From Planctomycetaceae bacterium (GTDB lineage: Bacteria; Planctomycetota; Planctomycetia; Planctomycetales; Planctomycetaceae): a DNA stretch of 64,000 bases. Location: NCBI GenBank assembly GCA_041398785.1, contig JAWKUA010000001.1, positions 186,001-250,000 of the forward strand. Direction: 5' to 3'. The notes beneath the pieces were generated by a model, which did not search any database, was not told the DNA's origin, and saw nothing but the letters and a program-made list of their open reading frames with translations. This document shows, piece by piece, positions 18,034 through 30,879 of the stretch; position 1 is the stretch's first letter; each line of letters opens with the position of its first letter. Position numbers and translations under genes: made by a program.

Positions 18034-18920
18034 GTGACGTCGATACTCGTCGTTGATGATTCCGCCACGGAGCGAGTTCGCATCGCCGGGCTGCTGTCGT
18101 GTCATCCGGACTATCAGGTGACCGCGGTGTCGACGGGAAGTGCAGCGATCAGAACCGTCGTCGAATCACCGGTCGACCTGGTTCTGACCGACATGCAGAT
18201 GTCGGACATCAACGGACTGGAACTGGTCAGCCGGCTCCGTTCGGAACAGTCGGACGTGCCCGTGATTCTGATGGCCGCGGAGGGCAGCGAAGAACTGGCG
18301 GTAAAGGCCATTCGCGCAGGAGCCTCCAGCTATGTCAACAAATCCGCCGCGCCGCATGTGCTTCGCGAAGTCGTGGAACGCGTCCTGGCGGCTCGCGCGG
18401 AAAAGCTGTCACACGCCGCGGTGCTTCGCCACATGCGGGCCGACGAATACGAATTCAGCCTTGGCAACAGCCGGTCACTGATGTCGTCGACGGCCGCTTT
18501 TCTGCGGCGTGCGATTCAGGCGGTCAACCTGTGTCCCGAAAAGGAACTGCTGCGGGTCGGGATCGCCATGGAGGAAGCGCTGCTGAATGCCTGTCTGCAT
18601 GGTAATCTGGAACTGGATTCCCGGCTGCGTGAGGGTGACGGCGTGGCGTTTGAACGGCTGGCCCGGTATCGACTGGAGCGTGATCCCTGGCGATCGCGGC
18701 AGGTCCGGGTGTTTGCTGCGATTTCGCCGCGACAGGCGTCCATCACCGTGGAAGACGAAGGTCCGGGATTTGACCCGAACGATCTGCCGGACCCGACCGA
18801 TCCGGAAAACCTGCTGAAACCCCATGGTCGCGGAATTCTGATGATGCGCCTGTTTCTCGACGATGTCCGGTGGAACGAACGCGGCAACAAAGTCACCATG
18901 ATCAAGAACGCAGAAATGTC

Positions 18921-18924
<4 letters not shown>
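18034..18924 (+). CDS. response regulator with RsbW/SpoIIAB-type ATPase output domain
   Basis: A 296-residue two-domain protein. The receiver (residues 3-120) has ILVVDDSATE, the phospho-acceptor in LVLTDMQMSDINGLEL, and the conserved Lys in YVNKSAAP. The usual Thr/Ser switch position is Ala (VILMAAEGSEE). The output domain (about 145-296) is a serine-kinase-type HATPase: GIAMEEALLNACLHGNLEL (N-box with the expected Glu), VEDEGPGFDPNDLPDP (G1) and KPHGRGILMMRLFLDDV (G2). Such domains act as anti-sigma kinases. GTG 18034 is chosen because GGAG lies six bases upstream. Its last codon overlaps the following kinase by four bases (ATGA). Confidence 0.88.
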
Positions 18925-22688
<3,764 letters not shown>

Positions 22689-22778
22689 ATCCGGCTCGAC
22701 CGTCCCGTCGCTAAGCCGCGGCCCGTCACATACCTCACGAAATTCTCATCACTCATCACAGACAATGAAGGTGGCAGC

Positions 22779-23702
22779 ATGCTGACGATTATCGTCGTCG
22801 ACGACGCACTGACCGACCGTACACTGATCAGCGGCATGCTGTCCAGGGCATTCGACTGCGAAATTCAAACGGCCGAGAACGGCCGGGTCGCCATGGAGAT
22901 GATCACGGAGCACCGGCCGGATCTGGTGCTGACGGACATCCACATGCCGGAAATGAACGGCATGGAACTTCTGAACGCCATTCGCGATGAATTTCCGATG
23001 GTTCCCGTCGTGCTGATGACGGCTCAGGGCAGCGAGGAAATGGCGGCCACGGCCATGCGAGCCGGTGCCACCAGCTACGTTCCGAAGCGTCGGCTGGCTC
23101 AGGATCTGATCAGTACCGTGCTGCGAATTCTGCATGGATCCAGCGAAGGATTCATCCCGCCGCAACTGATGCATCATCTGGAAACGGCGGAAATGTCATT
23201 CACGCTGCACAATGACCCCAACCTGATTCCATCCGTGGTCTCGTTCCTTCAGCGCATGCTTCGATGCCTGCCGCTGGGTAATGAAACCGAACGTCTGCGC
23301 GTCGGGCTGGCGGTCGAAGCAGCGCTGCTGAACGCGCTGTATCACGGCAATCTGGAGATCGGCGGCGGGAATGGTCGCGTCGACGACGAACGCCGCGCGG
23401 AACTGCTGCGGGAACGCTGCTATCAGGAACCCTACCGCGATCGACGAATTCACCTGACCGCGAAAATCAACCGCGATCGGGCCGAGTTCGTTATTCGGGA
23501 CGGCGGCAACGGCTTCGATACCTCACGCATCGATCCCGACATCACCGTCATCGGAGCGGATCCGACTTCGGGACGCGGTCTGGCTCTGATGCAGACCATC
23601 ATGGACAGCATGACCTTCAATGAAAAAGGCAACCAGGTCACGCTGGTCCGCAATCGTTACGTTGAACCGGCCGAGAACGCCCATCACGCGCCCGCGCGCT
23701 GA
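22779..23702 (+). CDS. response regulator with RsbW-type ATPase domain (second paralogue)
   Basis: A 307-residue paralogue of the regulator at 18034, with the same order of domains. The receiver is complete: IIVVDDALTDR, LVLTDIHMPEMNGMEL with phospho-acceptor Asp, VVLMTAQGSEE with Thr, and SYVPKRRLA with Lys. The ATPase region has GLAVEAALLNALYHGNLEI, VIRDGGNGFDTSRIDPD and SGRGLALMQTIMDSMTFNEKGN. Compared with the first paralogue, the Glu directly before ALLNA is Ala, so a kinase general base may be missing and the domain may only bind a partner. It starts at ATG 22779 and is probably co-transcribed with the hybrid kinase. Confidence 0.9.
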   Translation: MLTIIVVDDALTDRTLISGMLSRAFDCEIQTAENGRVAMEMITEHRPDLVLTDIHMPEMNGMELLNAIRDEFPMVPVVLMTAQGSEEMAATAMRAGATSYVPKRRLAQDLISTVLRILHGSSEGFIPPQLMHHLETAEMSFTLHNDPNLIPSVVSFLQRMLRCLPLGNETERLRVGLAVEAALLNALYHGNLEIGGGNGRVDDERRAELLRERCYQEPYRDRRIHLTAKINRDRAEFVIRDGGNGFDTSRIDPDITVIGADPTSGRGLALMQTIMDSMTFNEKGNQVTLVRNRYVEPAENAHHAPAR

Positions 23703-23766
23703 CCGACGACCTGGTATCGTCCAGGTTCCGAGACGCAATGCGGGCGATGCTTCCCGTCGGCGAAGC

Positions 23767-25203
23767 TCACACGGCGATCAGCACATAAGCCACCGCCAGC
23801 AGGATCTGCATCGCCGCGAAAGGAACCGCGGTTTTCACGAAGTCCAGAAACGTCAGTCCCAGCTTCTGACGGTTGATAATCGTCATCGCCACAACCGTCG
23901 ATGCACTGCCGATCGGTGTGATGTTGCCGCCCAGATTGGCTCCGAAAATCACGCACCACCAATAGGGCGAATCGGACGGTGTCGGCGGCTGCATGTTTCC
24001 CAGAATCTGAGCCAGCATCGCGGCCAGCGGGATGTTGTCCGTCACCGAACTGGCTGCCGCCGAACTGACCAGCAGCACCGACGAATCCAGAGGTCTGGGC
24101 CACTTCAGCAGATAGGCAATGCCGTCGCCGATAACGGCCAGCACGCGAGCATGCTCCATGACGTGAATCACGACAAACAGCGCCGCGAAAAACGCCAGCA
24201 GGTCCCAGTCGACGGCCGAATAGAACTTGTTCACTTCGTGCTTGTAGGCCAGCAGCACCACCCCGGCGAAAAACAGAGCGACGAAACCCATTCCCAGCTC
24301 GTTCAATCCGAACGGCAGCGCTGACTGACCAGCCAGAGCTGCGATGAAACCCGCGAGTGCCGCGATGGAAAACGCGAAGAATCGCGAGCTGGGGACGCTT
24401 TCGGACGGATCAAAGCTGCTGACAAGCTGGCGAGCCTCGTCGCGTTCTTCATCGGTTCGCAGTCCGCGAACACCGAACCGCCAGCGGGCCATTCCCAGAG
24501 TCGCAATCGTTGCGACGGCAACGTACGGCGCAGCGACCAGAAAAAACTTCACGAAGCTGATGCCGGCTTCCTTGCCGACGATGATGTTGGGAACACTGCT
24601 GATCAGTGTCAGCAGACCGCCAACATTCGTCAGCAGTCCTTCCGTCAGCAGAAACCCCAGCATCAGTTCCGGCCTTCCCAGCTTCTTCAGCGAAACCGTC
24701 GTCAGCGACCCGATAATAATCATTGCCGTGACATTGTTCAGCACGGCGGAAAACAGCACCGTCAGCAGTCCGTAGAAGATCAGCAGCTTCCACGGATCGC
24801 CGCCGGATTTCCGCGTGAGCATGATCGCCATCCAGGAAAACACGCCTGAACGGCTGGTGACTTCGACAAACAGACTGGCTCCCAGAATGATGGTGATCAC
24901 GCCCCAGTCGATCGACGGGATATACACGGGAAGCTGCGTCGTATCGCCGCCGGGCAGAATCGTTTCACCGAAATGCAGCAGGTGCAGCAGCGTCGCCAGA
25001 ATCAAACACAGCCCTGCGAAGGTTCCGACGATAATCGACTTCTTCGCGTGCAGTTTTTCTTCCAGAGCCAGAGCGGCGATCATCAACACCAGCAGCAGCC
25101 CAAACAGCAGAGTCACCCAGCCTGGCACGGCATGTTCAGCGGTCTGTGCGGTTTCCTGAAATGCCAGCAGTCGGGTATCGGCGACAATGTCCGGCAATTG
25201 CAT
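23767..25203 (-). CDS. SLC13/ArsB/NhaD-superfamily ion transporter
   Basis: A 478-residue inner-membrane protein with about 12 helices, of the ion transporter superfamily containing NhaD Na+/H+ antiporters, ArsB and SLC13 symporters. The two inverted-topology halves each carry the typical re-entrant Asn-rich motif: VLFSAVLNNVTAMIII with LTNVGGLLTLISSVPNIIVG in the first, and SAAASSVTDNIPLAAMLAQI with GANLGGNITPIGSASTVVAM in the second. The likely substrate is Na+/H+ but arsenite or dicarboxylate cannot be excluded. Start ATG 25203. It is convergent with the signalling cluster and not obviously part of an operon. Confidence 0.85.
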   Translation of the reverse strand: MQLPDIVADTRLLAFQETAQTAEHAVPGWVTLLFGLLLVLMIAALALEEKLHAKKSIIVGTFAGLCLILATLLHLLHFGETILPGGDTTQLPVYIPSIDWGVITIILGASLFVEVTSRSGVFSWMAIMLTRKSGGDPWKLLIFYGLLTVLFSAVLNNVTAMIIIGSLTTVSLKKLGRPELMLGFLLTEGLLTNVGGLLTLISSVPNIIVGKEAGISFVKFFLVAAPYVAVATIATLGMARWRFGVRGLRTDEERDEARQLVSSFDPSESVPSSRFFAFSIAALAGFIAALAGQSALPFGLNELGMGFVALFFAGVVLLAYKHEVNKFYSAVDWDLLAFFAALFVVIHVMEHARVLAVIGDGIAYLLKWPRPLDSSVLLVSSAAASSVTDNIPLAAMLAQILGNMQPPTPSDSPYWWCVIFGANLGGNITPIGSASTVVAMTIINRQKLGLTFLDFVKTAVPFAAMQILLAVAYVLIAV

Positions 25204-25563
25204 GAGTCTTCCTGTCGTTCGAAGTTATATCCGTAGCGTCGTCGAAAACTTGAGTTGAGTTTCAGGCCGATCCGCTTCGAAGCGAATGCCGCCGGTTGTT
25301 GCGCAGAAAACCGGAATTCACATCCGGCGGCGGTAAAGACGCAGTTTCATTCGCTGCCGGAGCCGCATCGACAAGCGCTGTTGAACGCAGCTCCGCCGTC
25401 GTCGCAGGCATCATTCTTCCGCAACGATTTCCGCCGCACCGGATGCGGTCGACAACTCACGTCGTGATGTCCGCTTGACCGGGATCCTTCAAGGTCGGTC
25501 GTGAAGGGTACATTCCGGGGCGAACCGCGGCCAACCGGATCGGTGCCTGCCGGCGATGTGCAT
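25204..25563. other. intergenic region, no gene seen
   Basis: About 360 bases between the SLC13-type transporter and the end of the sugar-acid cluster, both on the minus strand. It should hold the transporter's promoter and the cluster's terminator. Nothing distinct was recognised. Confidence 0.4.
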
Positions 25564-26844
25564 TTACGATTGGCGCGGATCGACGAACAGCCAGCACACA
25601 GCTCCCGTCAAATAAACACCGGCGAACATTAGCAGCACCAGGTCCCAGTTCGCCGTCCAGTCGAACAGCCAGGCCACCAGCACAGGACACGCCGCGGCCG
25701 CAAGGTTTCCGCACATGTTCATCAGGCCGAAAACCTGCGGCACGTGCCGGCCTCCGATGTCAATCGTCGCGGCATACGCGCACGGACCGGCGAGCGCCGC
25801 GAACAATGCTCCGGCCGCCAGCAGCGCAACGGCAAGGTTGACGTCCTTCACAAACCAGGCGGCAAGGATCAGACCTGCGCATGCGGCGATGGCTGCCGCG
25901 CCGACGCCGCTGCGGCTCAATCGCACACTTCCGCTGCGGCGCCAGACCCAGTCCGTCAGCATTCCGCCAAGAATGCTGCCCACCAGAGTTCCCGTCAGGA
26001 CCAGTCCCTGCTGGTAGCCGGATTCCGCGGTCGAAACGCCTCGTGTTTCCTGAAGAAACGTGGGAAACCAGCTCGCAAAAAACATATATCCCGCGGCGCG
26101 ACACGCTTGCTGACCGCACAGCAGCCAGATCACAGGACGCGTCAGCAGCGCCGTCCAGTGGCCGGTTGAATGATCTTCGAAGGTCTCGGCGGATGCCGGA
26201 TCAGAACGACCGGATTCGGATTGGCCTGACGCGATCAGCTTGCGTTCCGCATCATTCACCCGGGGATCCTGTTCCGGCCGATCCCGAAATCGAATGTAGA
26301 ATCCCATGGCCCACAGAATTCCCGGTGCGGCGAATGCGGCGAACACCCATCGCCAGCCGAACGGAGCGATCAGTCGTCCGGTCAGCGCAGCGGCCGCGAT
26401 CGCACCGACCTGCATTCCGGCCGCCAGTAGTCCGCAGGCCAGCGATCGCTGCGAAAACGGCATCCAGTAGCCGACCGAATTGCACGACGCCGGAAAGATG
26501 CCTGCCTGCGCGAATCCCATTACCAGCTGTGCCACAATCAGCAGCCAGAACGCCGGAGCCGCCGCGATTCCAAAGGTCGCCATCGACCAGGCTAGCGCAA
26601 ACACAGTCAGTGAAATCCGTGTGCCGAGTCGCTGAGCAAACCAGCCGCCGGGGATCTGCAGCAGTGCGTAGGTCCAGAAAAATGATCCCATGAACCAGCC
26701 GGACTGCCGCAGCGTCAGTCCCAGAGCGTCGCGAATCGTGCTTTCCGCCGTACCAACCGCATTTCGACACAGATAGGCCAGCGCCGCGGCGACGGTCAGC
26801 CAGGCCATCGTTCGATAGCGGACGGTTGTGGGCCGGTCGTTCAT
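25564..26844 (-). CDS. MFS transporter, ACS-family sugar-acid type
   Basis: A 426-residue 12-helix major facilitator resembling the anion:cation symporter family that takes up galactonate, glucarate and related sugar acids. Markers include LCRNAVGTAESTIRDALGLTLRQSGWFMGSFFWTYALLQIPGG near the N-terminus, with GGWFAQRLGTR as the loop 2-3 motif. GFAQAGIFPASCNSVGYWMPFSQRSLACGL and the mid-protein FASWFPTFLQETRGVSTAESG follow. It starts immediately after the stop of the aldolase gene (TGA then ATG, no gap), so the two are tightly coupled. The context of sugar-acid enzymes upstream supports aldonate import. Confidence 0.88.
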   Translation of the reverse strand: MNDRPTTVRYRTMAWLTVAAALAYLCRNAVGTAESTIRDALGLTLRQSGWFMGSFFWTYALLQIPGGWFAQRLGTRISLTVFALAWSMATFGIAAAPAFWLLIVAQLVMGFAQAGIFPASCNSVGYWMPFSQRSLACGLLAAGMQVGAIAAAALTGRLIAPFGWRWVFAAFAAPGILWAMGFYIRFRDRPEQDPRVNDAERKLIASGQSESGRSDPASAETFEDHSTGHWTALLTRPVIWLLCGQQACRAAGYMFFASWFPTFLQETRGVSTAESGYQQGLVLTGTLVGSILGGMLTDWVWRRSGSVRLSRSGVGAAAIAACAGLILAAWFVKDVNLAVALLAAGALFAALAGPCAYAATIDIGGRHVPQVFGLMNMCGNLAAAACPVLVAWLFDWTANWDLVLLMFAGVYLTGAVCWLFVDPRQS

Positions 26845-27756
26845 TCAAAGCACCGCCTGCAGTCGTTCGAACAGCCGATCGACTTCGGCCCGGGTTTCTT
26901 CGTCAAGTTCCCAGCCAACCGGCTGCACCTGCAGCGTATTTTGAAACAGCCCGCGTTTCTTCATCAGGTATTTTTCGATCGCCAGAAAACCGTCCAGGCC
27001 ACCCTGAATCTGCAGCGCGACGATTGCACAGACCGGCAGCGAAAGCTGATAGACTCGTTCCTCATCGCCGGCCCGCAAAGCGTTCCACAGAGCGACAATC
27101 GCGTCCAGCAGATCCATTCCGGGAATCGTGCCGGTGATTCCGCGACGGTAGCAGTCGACCAGATTCATGCCGCCGGAACCTTCGAAGATGCGAGCTTCGC
27201 CGTTTGTCGCGTCGCGCAGCTTCGAAAGGTTTGGTCCCAGAGGACTGGCTTCCGGCTTGAAGAAAATCCGATCGGCGCCGAATCGTTTCAGCAGATCCAG
27301 GTAGACGCTCAAATCGATACCGCCTCCGACGTAATTCGACGCGTCCTGCACGATCAGCGGAATGGACACGCTGTCGGCAATGGCAGCGAAGTAGTCTGCC
27401 GCGGCGGCGCTGCCGAGTCTGGTGGCGACCGGAGGAATCGCCATCACCGCGCTGGCGTCCAGCGCGGCGGCGTGGCGAGCGAACTCAACCGCCGCAGCGG
27501 TACTTTCCGCGCCGACGCTGATCACCGTAAAGCCGCGACCGCTGACCGCCGAACAGACGTGTTCGGCAAGCTGCATTCTTCCGTGACAGCCCAGCCGAAG
27601 AATTTCGCTGACCATCGCCACCACGATTCCGTCGGCCCCTGTGTCGAACGCCCAGTCGATCTCACGCCGCAGAGTATCGACATCAATCGCGCCTTCGTCG
27701 GTCAGCGGCGTGTGCAGCACCGGCAAAACTCCGTGCGGCAGATTCGATGTTGTCAT
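26845..27756 (-). CDS. DHDPS/KDG-aldolase family lyase
   Basis: A 303-residue class I aldolase-type TIM barrel (dihydrodipicolinate synthase family). It has an N-terminal GVLPVLHTPLTDEGAIDVDTLRREIDWAFDTGADGIVV, then VISVGAESTAAAVEFARHAA, and the Schiff-base Lys in RIFFKPEASPLGPNL. The GSGGMNLVDCYRRGITGTIPG block is also typical. The YNxP motif with the usual catalytic Tyr is replaced by LIVQDASNYVGG, so the reaction may be a dehydratase or a different aldol cleavage. Neighbours suggest a 2-keto-3-deoxy sugar acid as substrate. Start ATG 27756. Confidence 0.85.
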   Translation of the reverse strand: MTTSNLPHGVLPVLHTPLTDEGAIDVDTLRREIDWAFDTGADGIVVAMVSEILRLGCHGRMQLAEHVCSAVSGRGFTVISVGAESTAAAVEFARHAAALDASAVMAIPPVATRLGSAAAADYFAAIADSVSIPLIVQDASNYVGGGIDLSVYLDLLKRFGADRIFFKPEASPLGPNLSKLRDATNGEARIFEGSGGMNLVDCYRRGITGTIPGMDLLDAIVALWNALRAGDEERVYQLSLPVCAIVALQIQGGLDGFLAIEKYLMKKRGLFQNTLQVQPVGWELDEETRAEVDRLFERLQAVL

Positions 27757-27832
27757 GGGCGTTGAGTTCCTGTCTGCGGCCCGCGGCGGAATTCTCATCG
27801 GCCGCCGACGAACCGGTGGCAGTCGCCGACCA

Positions 27833-29221
27833 TCAACCCAGCACGCTGCTGACGGCATCGGTCATGGCGGCCTGCGTCAGTTCCAGGCTGCCGCGATCGA
27901 AAGGGGTCTGCCACACAGGATAAACCTCCGTGTCGTAGAGTTCTGCCGGCGGCAAATATCCGATTGAGCCGTTGATCAGATTCATGCACAAGACGGTGTG
28001 ATCGGAATACTTCCGTCGAAGTTCCCGCTGCAGAATCGAATACGGTTCGCAGCAGCTTCCCACCAGCACGGCGTCGCCGATTCTCCACGCGTGAATAGCC
28101 AGGCTGTACGTGGTTCCGTCTCCGATACCTCGACGAATATCCCGTTTTCGCCGAAGACGTTCTTCCAATGCCCGGTCGGAACACTGCGATCGCTGCTCTT
28201 CAAGTTCTTCCGCCGACGGCCAGTCCTTTAGAGGCAGTTCGGCCGTGCTGCGAATCGCACGAAGCTGCCCGGACAGTTCGCGGGATTCATGTTTCCACAC
28301 CGCCAGAGGTGCTCCGGATTCCACCGTTTCGCGAAACGCCAGGCGAGTCCCCGCGGGTTCCATGTCATTCAGCGTCGCCAGCGCCGCGTAACCAAGCTGG
28401 CGACCGTGAGCGTCCGCGACACCGGTATCGCCGACGTACTGATACCGCGGAGCCAGCTCGCCGCAGGCGCCAAGCAGGAACAGCGCGGGAGCGTCGGTGG
28501 CCTGCTGAATCGTCTCCCGCATCGCTCCCACGTAGTCCGGTGAAATCGCGGTGTTATCCCACGCCAGCGTTGTCGGATGACATGCATAATTCACCAGCGT
28601 CGCCATCTGCTTTCCCGTTGTGTCGGTAATTCGGCCGACCAGCAGCTTGTCGTCGGCAACAGCGTCCGGATTGTAGCCGCACACGATACGATCGCTGGTC
28701 GCCACGGGATCGGGCAGATCACGAACCGTCGCCAGGCCACAGCGCCCCAGGTGCCAGTCGAGCGTCGCGTCGCACATCGACTCCGTCGCCTGTCGAACGG
28801 TGTCGACCGTGGAATCGAACAGACGCTCCATCCAGCCGCGAAGCAGATCACTTCCCGGCAGCGAATCGTCGGCATCCATCAGCGGTGGCCCGCTGTGAGT
28901 ATGGCTCAGCGCAAAGATGAGATTTTCCGGCGGCAACTTCAGACCGCTCAGCAGTCGCGTGTGAAACCGCTGAAAAGTGGCCGGCGTCTTCCACCAGCCG
29001 AGATCGGCGTCGACGAAGACCAAAGGCTGCCCGCCGTCCGCCGAAGAAAGTGCCAGCGCCGTCAGAGTCAGTGGCCGATGGATGGATTCCGCAACATCAT
29101 GCCGCGCGGCTCCCCAGTTCCGCGCGTAGATGCCGACCGGCGGAGTGATGTCCGCGCGAGCAACACCGATCCGGCCGCGAAAGGAAGCGTGCTGAAAAAC
29201 GGGTGGCTTTGCCGCTGTCAT
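27833..29221 (-). CDS. neutral/alkaline ceramidase-like protein
   Basis: A 462-residue protein with the N-terminal catalytic-domain pattern of neutral ceramidases: GVARADITPPVGI, then LALSSADGGQPLVFVDADLGW, LIFALSHTHSGP with paired histidines, and VNYACHPTTLAWDN. These match the Zn-binding and oxyanion regions. No signal peptide is evident, and the Ig-like C-terminal domain of true ceramidases seems absent. Planctomycetes have many such proteins of unknown substrate. It lies inside the sugar-acid cluster, four bases after the dehydratase stop and 76 bases before the aldolase, so a role in hydrolysing an amide or ester of the same substrate is plausible. Confidence 0.78.
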   Translation of the reverse strand: MTAAKPPVFQHASFRGRIGVARADITPPVGIYARNWGAARHDVAESIHRPLTLTALALSSADGGQPLVFVDADLGWWKTPATFQRFHTRLLSGLKLPPENLIFALSHTHSGPPLMDADDSLPGSDLLRGWMERLFDSTVDTVRQATESMCDATLDWHLGRCGLATVRDLPDPVATSDRIVCGYNPDAVADDKLLVGRITDTTGKQMATLVNYACHPTTLAWDNTAISPDYVGAMRETIQQATDAPALFLLGACGELAPRYQYVGDTGVADAHGRQLGYAALATLNDMEPAGTRLAFRETVESGAPLAVWKHESRELSGQLRAIRSTAELPLKDWPSAEELEEQRSQCSDRALEERLRRKRDIRRGIGDGTTYSLAIHAWRIGDAVLVGSCCEPYSILQRELRRKYSDHTVLCMNLINGSIGYLPPAELYDTEVYPVWQTPFDRGSLELTQAAMTDAVSSVLG

Positions 29222-29224
29222 AAA

Positions 29225-30403
29225 TCACCAGTCCCCCGCCGCGCCGTCGCGATAGAACACCCGCTGCGGAAGTTCCTGTTCGAACGGATGCTTCCGGACT
29301 TCATCCTCGTTGATCGAAATGCCCAGCCCCGGACGCGTGCCGGGAGTCACTGTCCGTGTCGCCGGGTCAACAATAAATCCCTCATCAACGATATCCTGCC
29401 GCCACGGCACATCGCTGTGTACCGATTCGCAGATGATGTAGCTCGGCTGAGAAAACCCAAACTCCAGCGACGCAGCTGTGCTGACCGGTCCCTGTGGATT
29501 GTGCGGAGCCAGCGCGATTCGATAGGCATCCGCGACCGCGGCAATCCTGCGGGCTTCGGTAAATCCGCCGCAGTGAGTCAGGTCAAGCTGGCAGATTTCG
29601 CAGCCGCGAACCGCGAACAGGTCACGAAACGCGGCCAGATGAGTCAGCCGTTCTCCCGTGGCAATCGGCGTCGTGACAGCCGCGTTGATGGCTGCCAGAC
29701 TTTCGATGTTTTCCGGCCAGCAGGGTTCTTCGAAAAAGTACAGGCCGTAGTCGTCCAGAGCCCTGGCGAACTTCATTCCCATCGCCGGTGACGGACGCGC
29801 GTGACAGTCGACCATGATGTCGATCCTGTCTCCGACCGCTTCGCGCATCGCCGCGACACACGCTTCCGCCGCGCGCACGGGAGCCAGTCCTTCCACCGGC
29901 ATGGTCGGAGGAACGGCCATTGACTTGAATGCGGTAAACCCGTCGCCAACGGCCTGACGGGCGAGGTCCGCGAACTGCTTCGCGTTGTCGACCGGTGTTT
30001 CGTAAAAGCTTTCCAGCTTGCCGCCGCCAAGATGGCAATACAGTCGAATGAAATCACGAACCGGTCCGCCCCACAGCCGGTGACAGGGGACCCCGTGAAT
30101 CTTGCCGACGATATCCCAAAGTGCCAGGTCGATGCCGGCGATCGCCGTTGACCGGACAACGCCGTGACCGTGCCAGAAGTGCTGCCGCCACATCATCTGC
30201 CACAGATGTTCAACCCGCACCGGATCTTCACCGACCACCAGCGACGCCAGATCCTGAATGGCCCCCACGACACCGCGAGTATGCCATTCCAGCGTCGCTT
30301 CGCCCCAACCGAACAGCCCCGGCTGATCGGTCAGCACCTTCACAAACACCCAGTTACGCATCCGGGCATGGCAAACGAGCGTTTCGATGGCTGTAATTTT
30401 CAT
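29225..30403 (-). CDS. enolase-superfamily dehydratase, D-galactonate dehydratase-like
   Basis: A 392-residue cytoplasmic enolase-superfamily enzyme. It opens MKITAIETLVCHARMRNWVFVKV, followed by TAIAGIDLALWDIVGKIHGVPCHRLWGG. Active-site parts are FTAFKSMAVPP, IMVDCHARPSPAMGM (metal Asp plus His), LYFFEEPCWPEN (metal Glu), PIATGERLTHL (metal Glu), LTHCGGFTEARRI and ALAPHNPQGPVST with the general-acid His. It should dehydrate an aldonate to a 2-keto-3-deoxy acid. The start overlaps the stop of the small upstream gene by four bases (ATGA). Confidence 0.9.
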   Translation of the reverse strand: MKITAIETLVCHARMRNWVFVKVLTDQPGLFGWGEATLEWHTRGVVGAIQDLASLVVGEDPVRVEHLWQMMWRQHFWHGHGVVRSTAIAGIDLALWDIVGKIHGVPCHRLWGGPVRDFIRLYCHLGGGKLESFYETPVDNAKQFADLARQAVGDGFTAFKSMAVPPTMPVEGLAPVRAAEACVAAMREAVGDRIDIMVDCHARPSPAMGMKFARALDDYGLYFFEEPCWPENIESLAAINAAVTTPIATGERLTHLAAFRDLFAVRGCEICQLDLTHCGGFTEARRIAAVADAYRIALAPHNPQGPVSTAASLEFGFSQPSYIICESVHSDVPWRQDIVDEGFIVDPATRTVTPGTRPGLGISINEDEVRKHPFEQELPQRVFYRDGAAGDW

Positions 30404-30681
30404 GGGTGAGAGCAATCGCGGCGCGACTTTGAGGCAGGGTATTGGTCCAGCTTGTGCAATGCGGCGACAACCACTTTTCGCGACTGAATCTTCTTGCACA
30501 ACCGCAGGTCGGCGGTCTTGCGCAGCGTGTCACCGGCAACGTCGTACGCGAACCGGTACATGCCCTCGAACATGTCGCATGCCTGATCAACCGTCATGCT
30601 GCGAAGGCGTTCCGATTCCGGCACCCGCGTCGCTTCGTCGAATCGGCGATAACCTTCCCTGTAGTTCCTGTCGATGAGCAA
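30400..30681 (-). CDS. conserved small protein, possibly 5'-truncated by a frameshift
   Basis: The readable part is 93 residues: NYREGYRRFDEATRVPES, then LRSMTVDQACDMFEGMYRFAYDV and LRLCKKIQSRKVVVAALHKL. I do not recognise a named family. It overlaps the galactonate dehydratase-like gene by four bases (ATGA), which argues that it is genuinely translated. No ATG is available in frame, only TTG 30681. In another frame immediately upstream, plausible coding continues back to ATG 30777 (QTRGFATLEILSRYMPP). An indel in the run of five Gs at 30687-30691 or the AAA at 30680-30682 would join them into a protein of about 125 residues. Confidence 0.55.
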   Translation of the reverse strand: MLIDRNYREGYRRFDEATRVPESERLRSMTVDQACDMFEGMYRFAYDVAGDTLRKTADLRLCKKIQSRKVVVAALHKLDQYPASKSRRDCSHP

Positions 30682-30879
30682 ACGCCGGGGGCATGTATCG
30701 ACTCAGAATCTCCAGCGTCGCGAATCCCCTGGTCTGCCCCCGCTCCATCAACGCCGCGCGGGCATCGGCTGGGCCATACGTACAGATTGCGTGTCGAATC
30801 GCAGACCGATCACGCCCGTCGATCGCAATTGTTCCCGCGACCGACGGGCAAGTCGTACTGTGCCGGTGACTGCGGTCGG

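Noticed and set aside
28577..29791. 404-residue plus-strand open frame
   Set aside because: Antisense to the ceramidase-like and dehydratase genes, with Arg-rich composition and no motifs.
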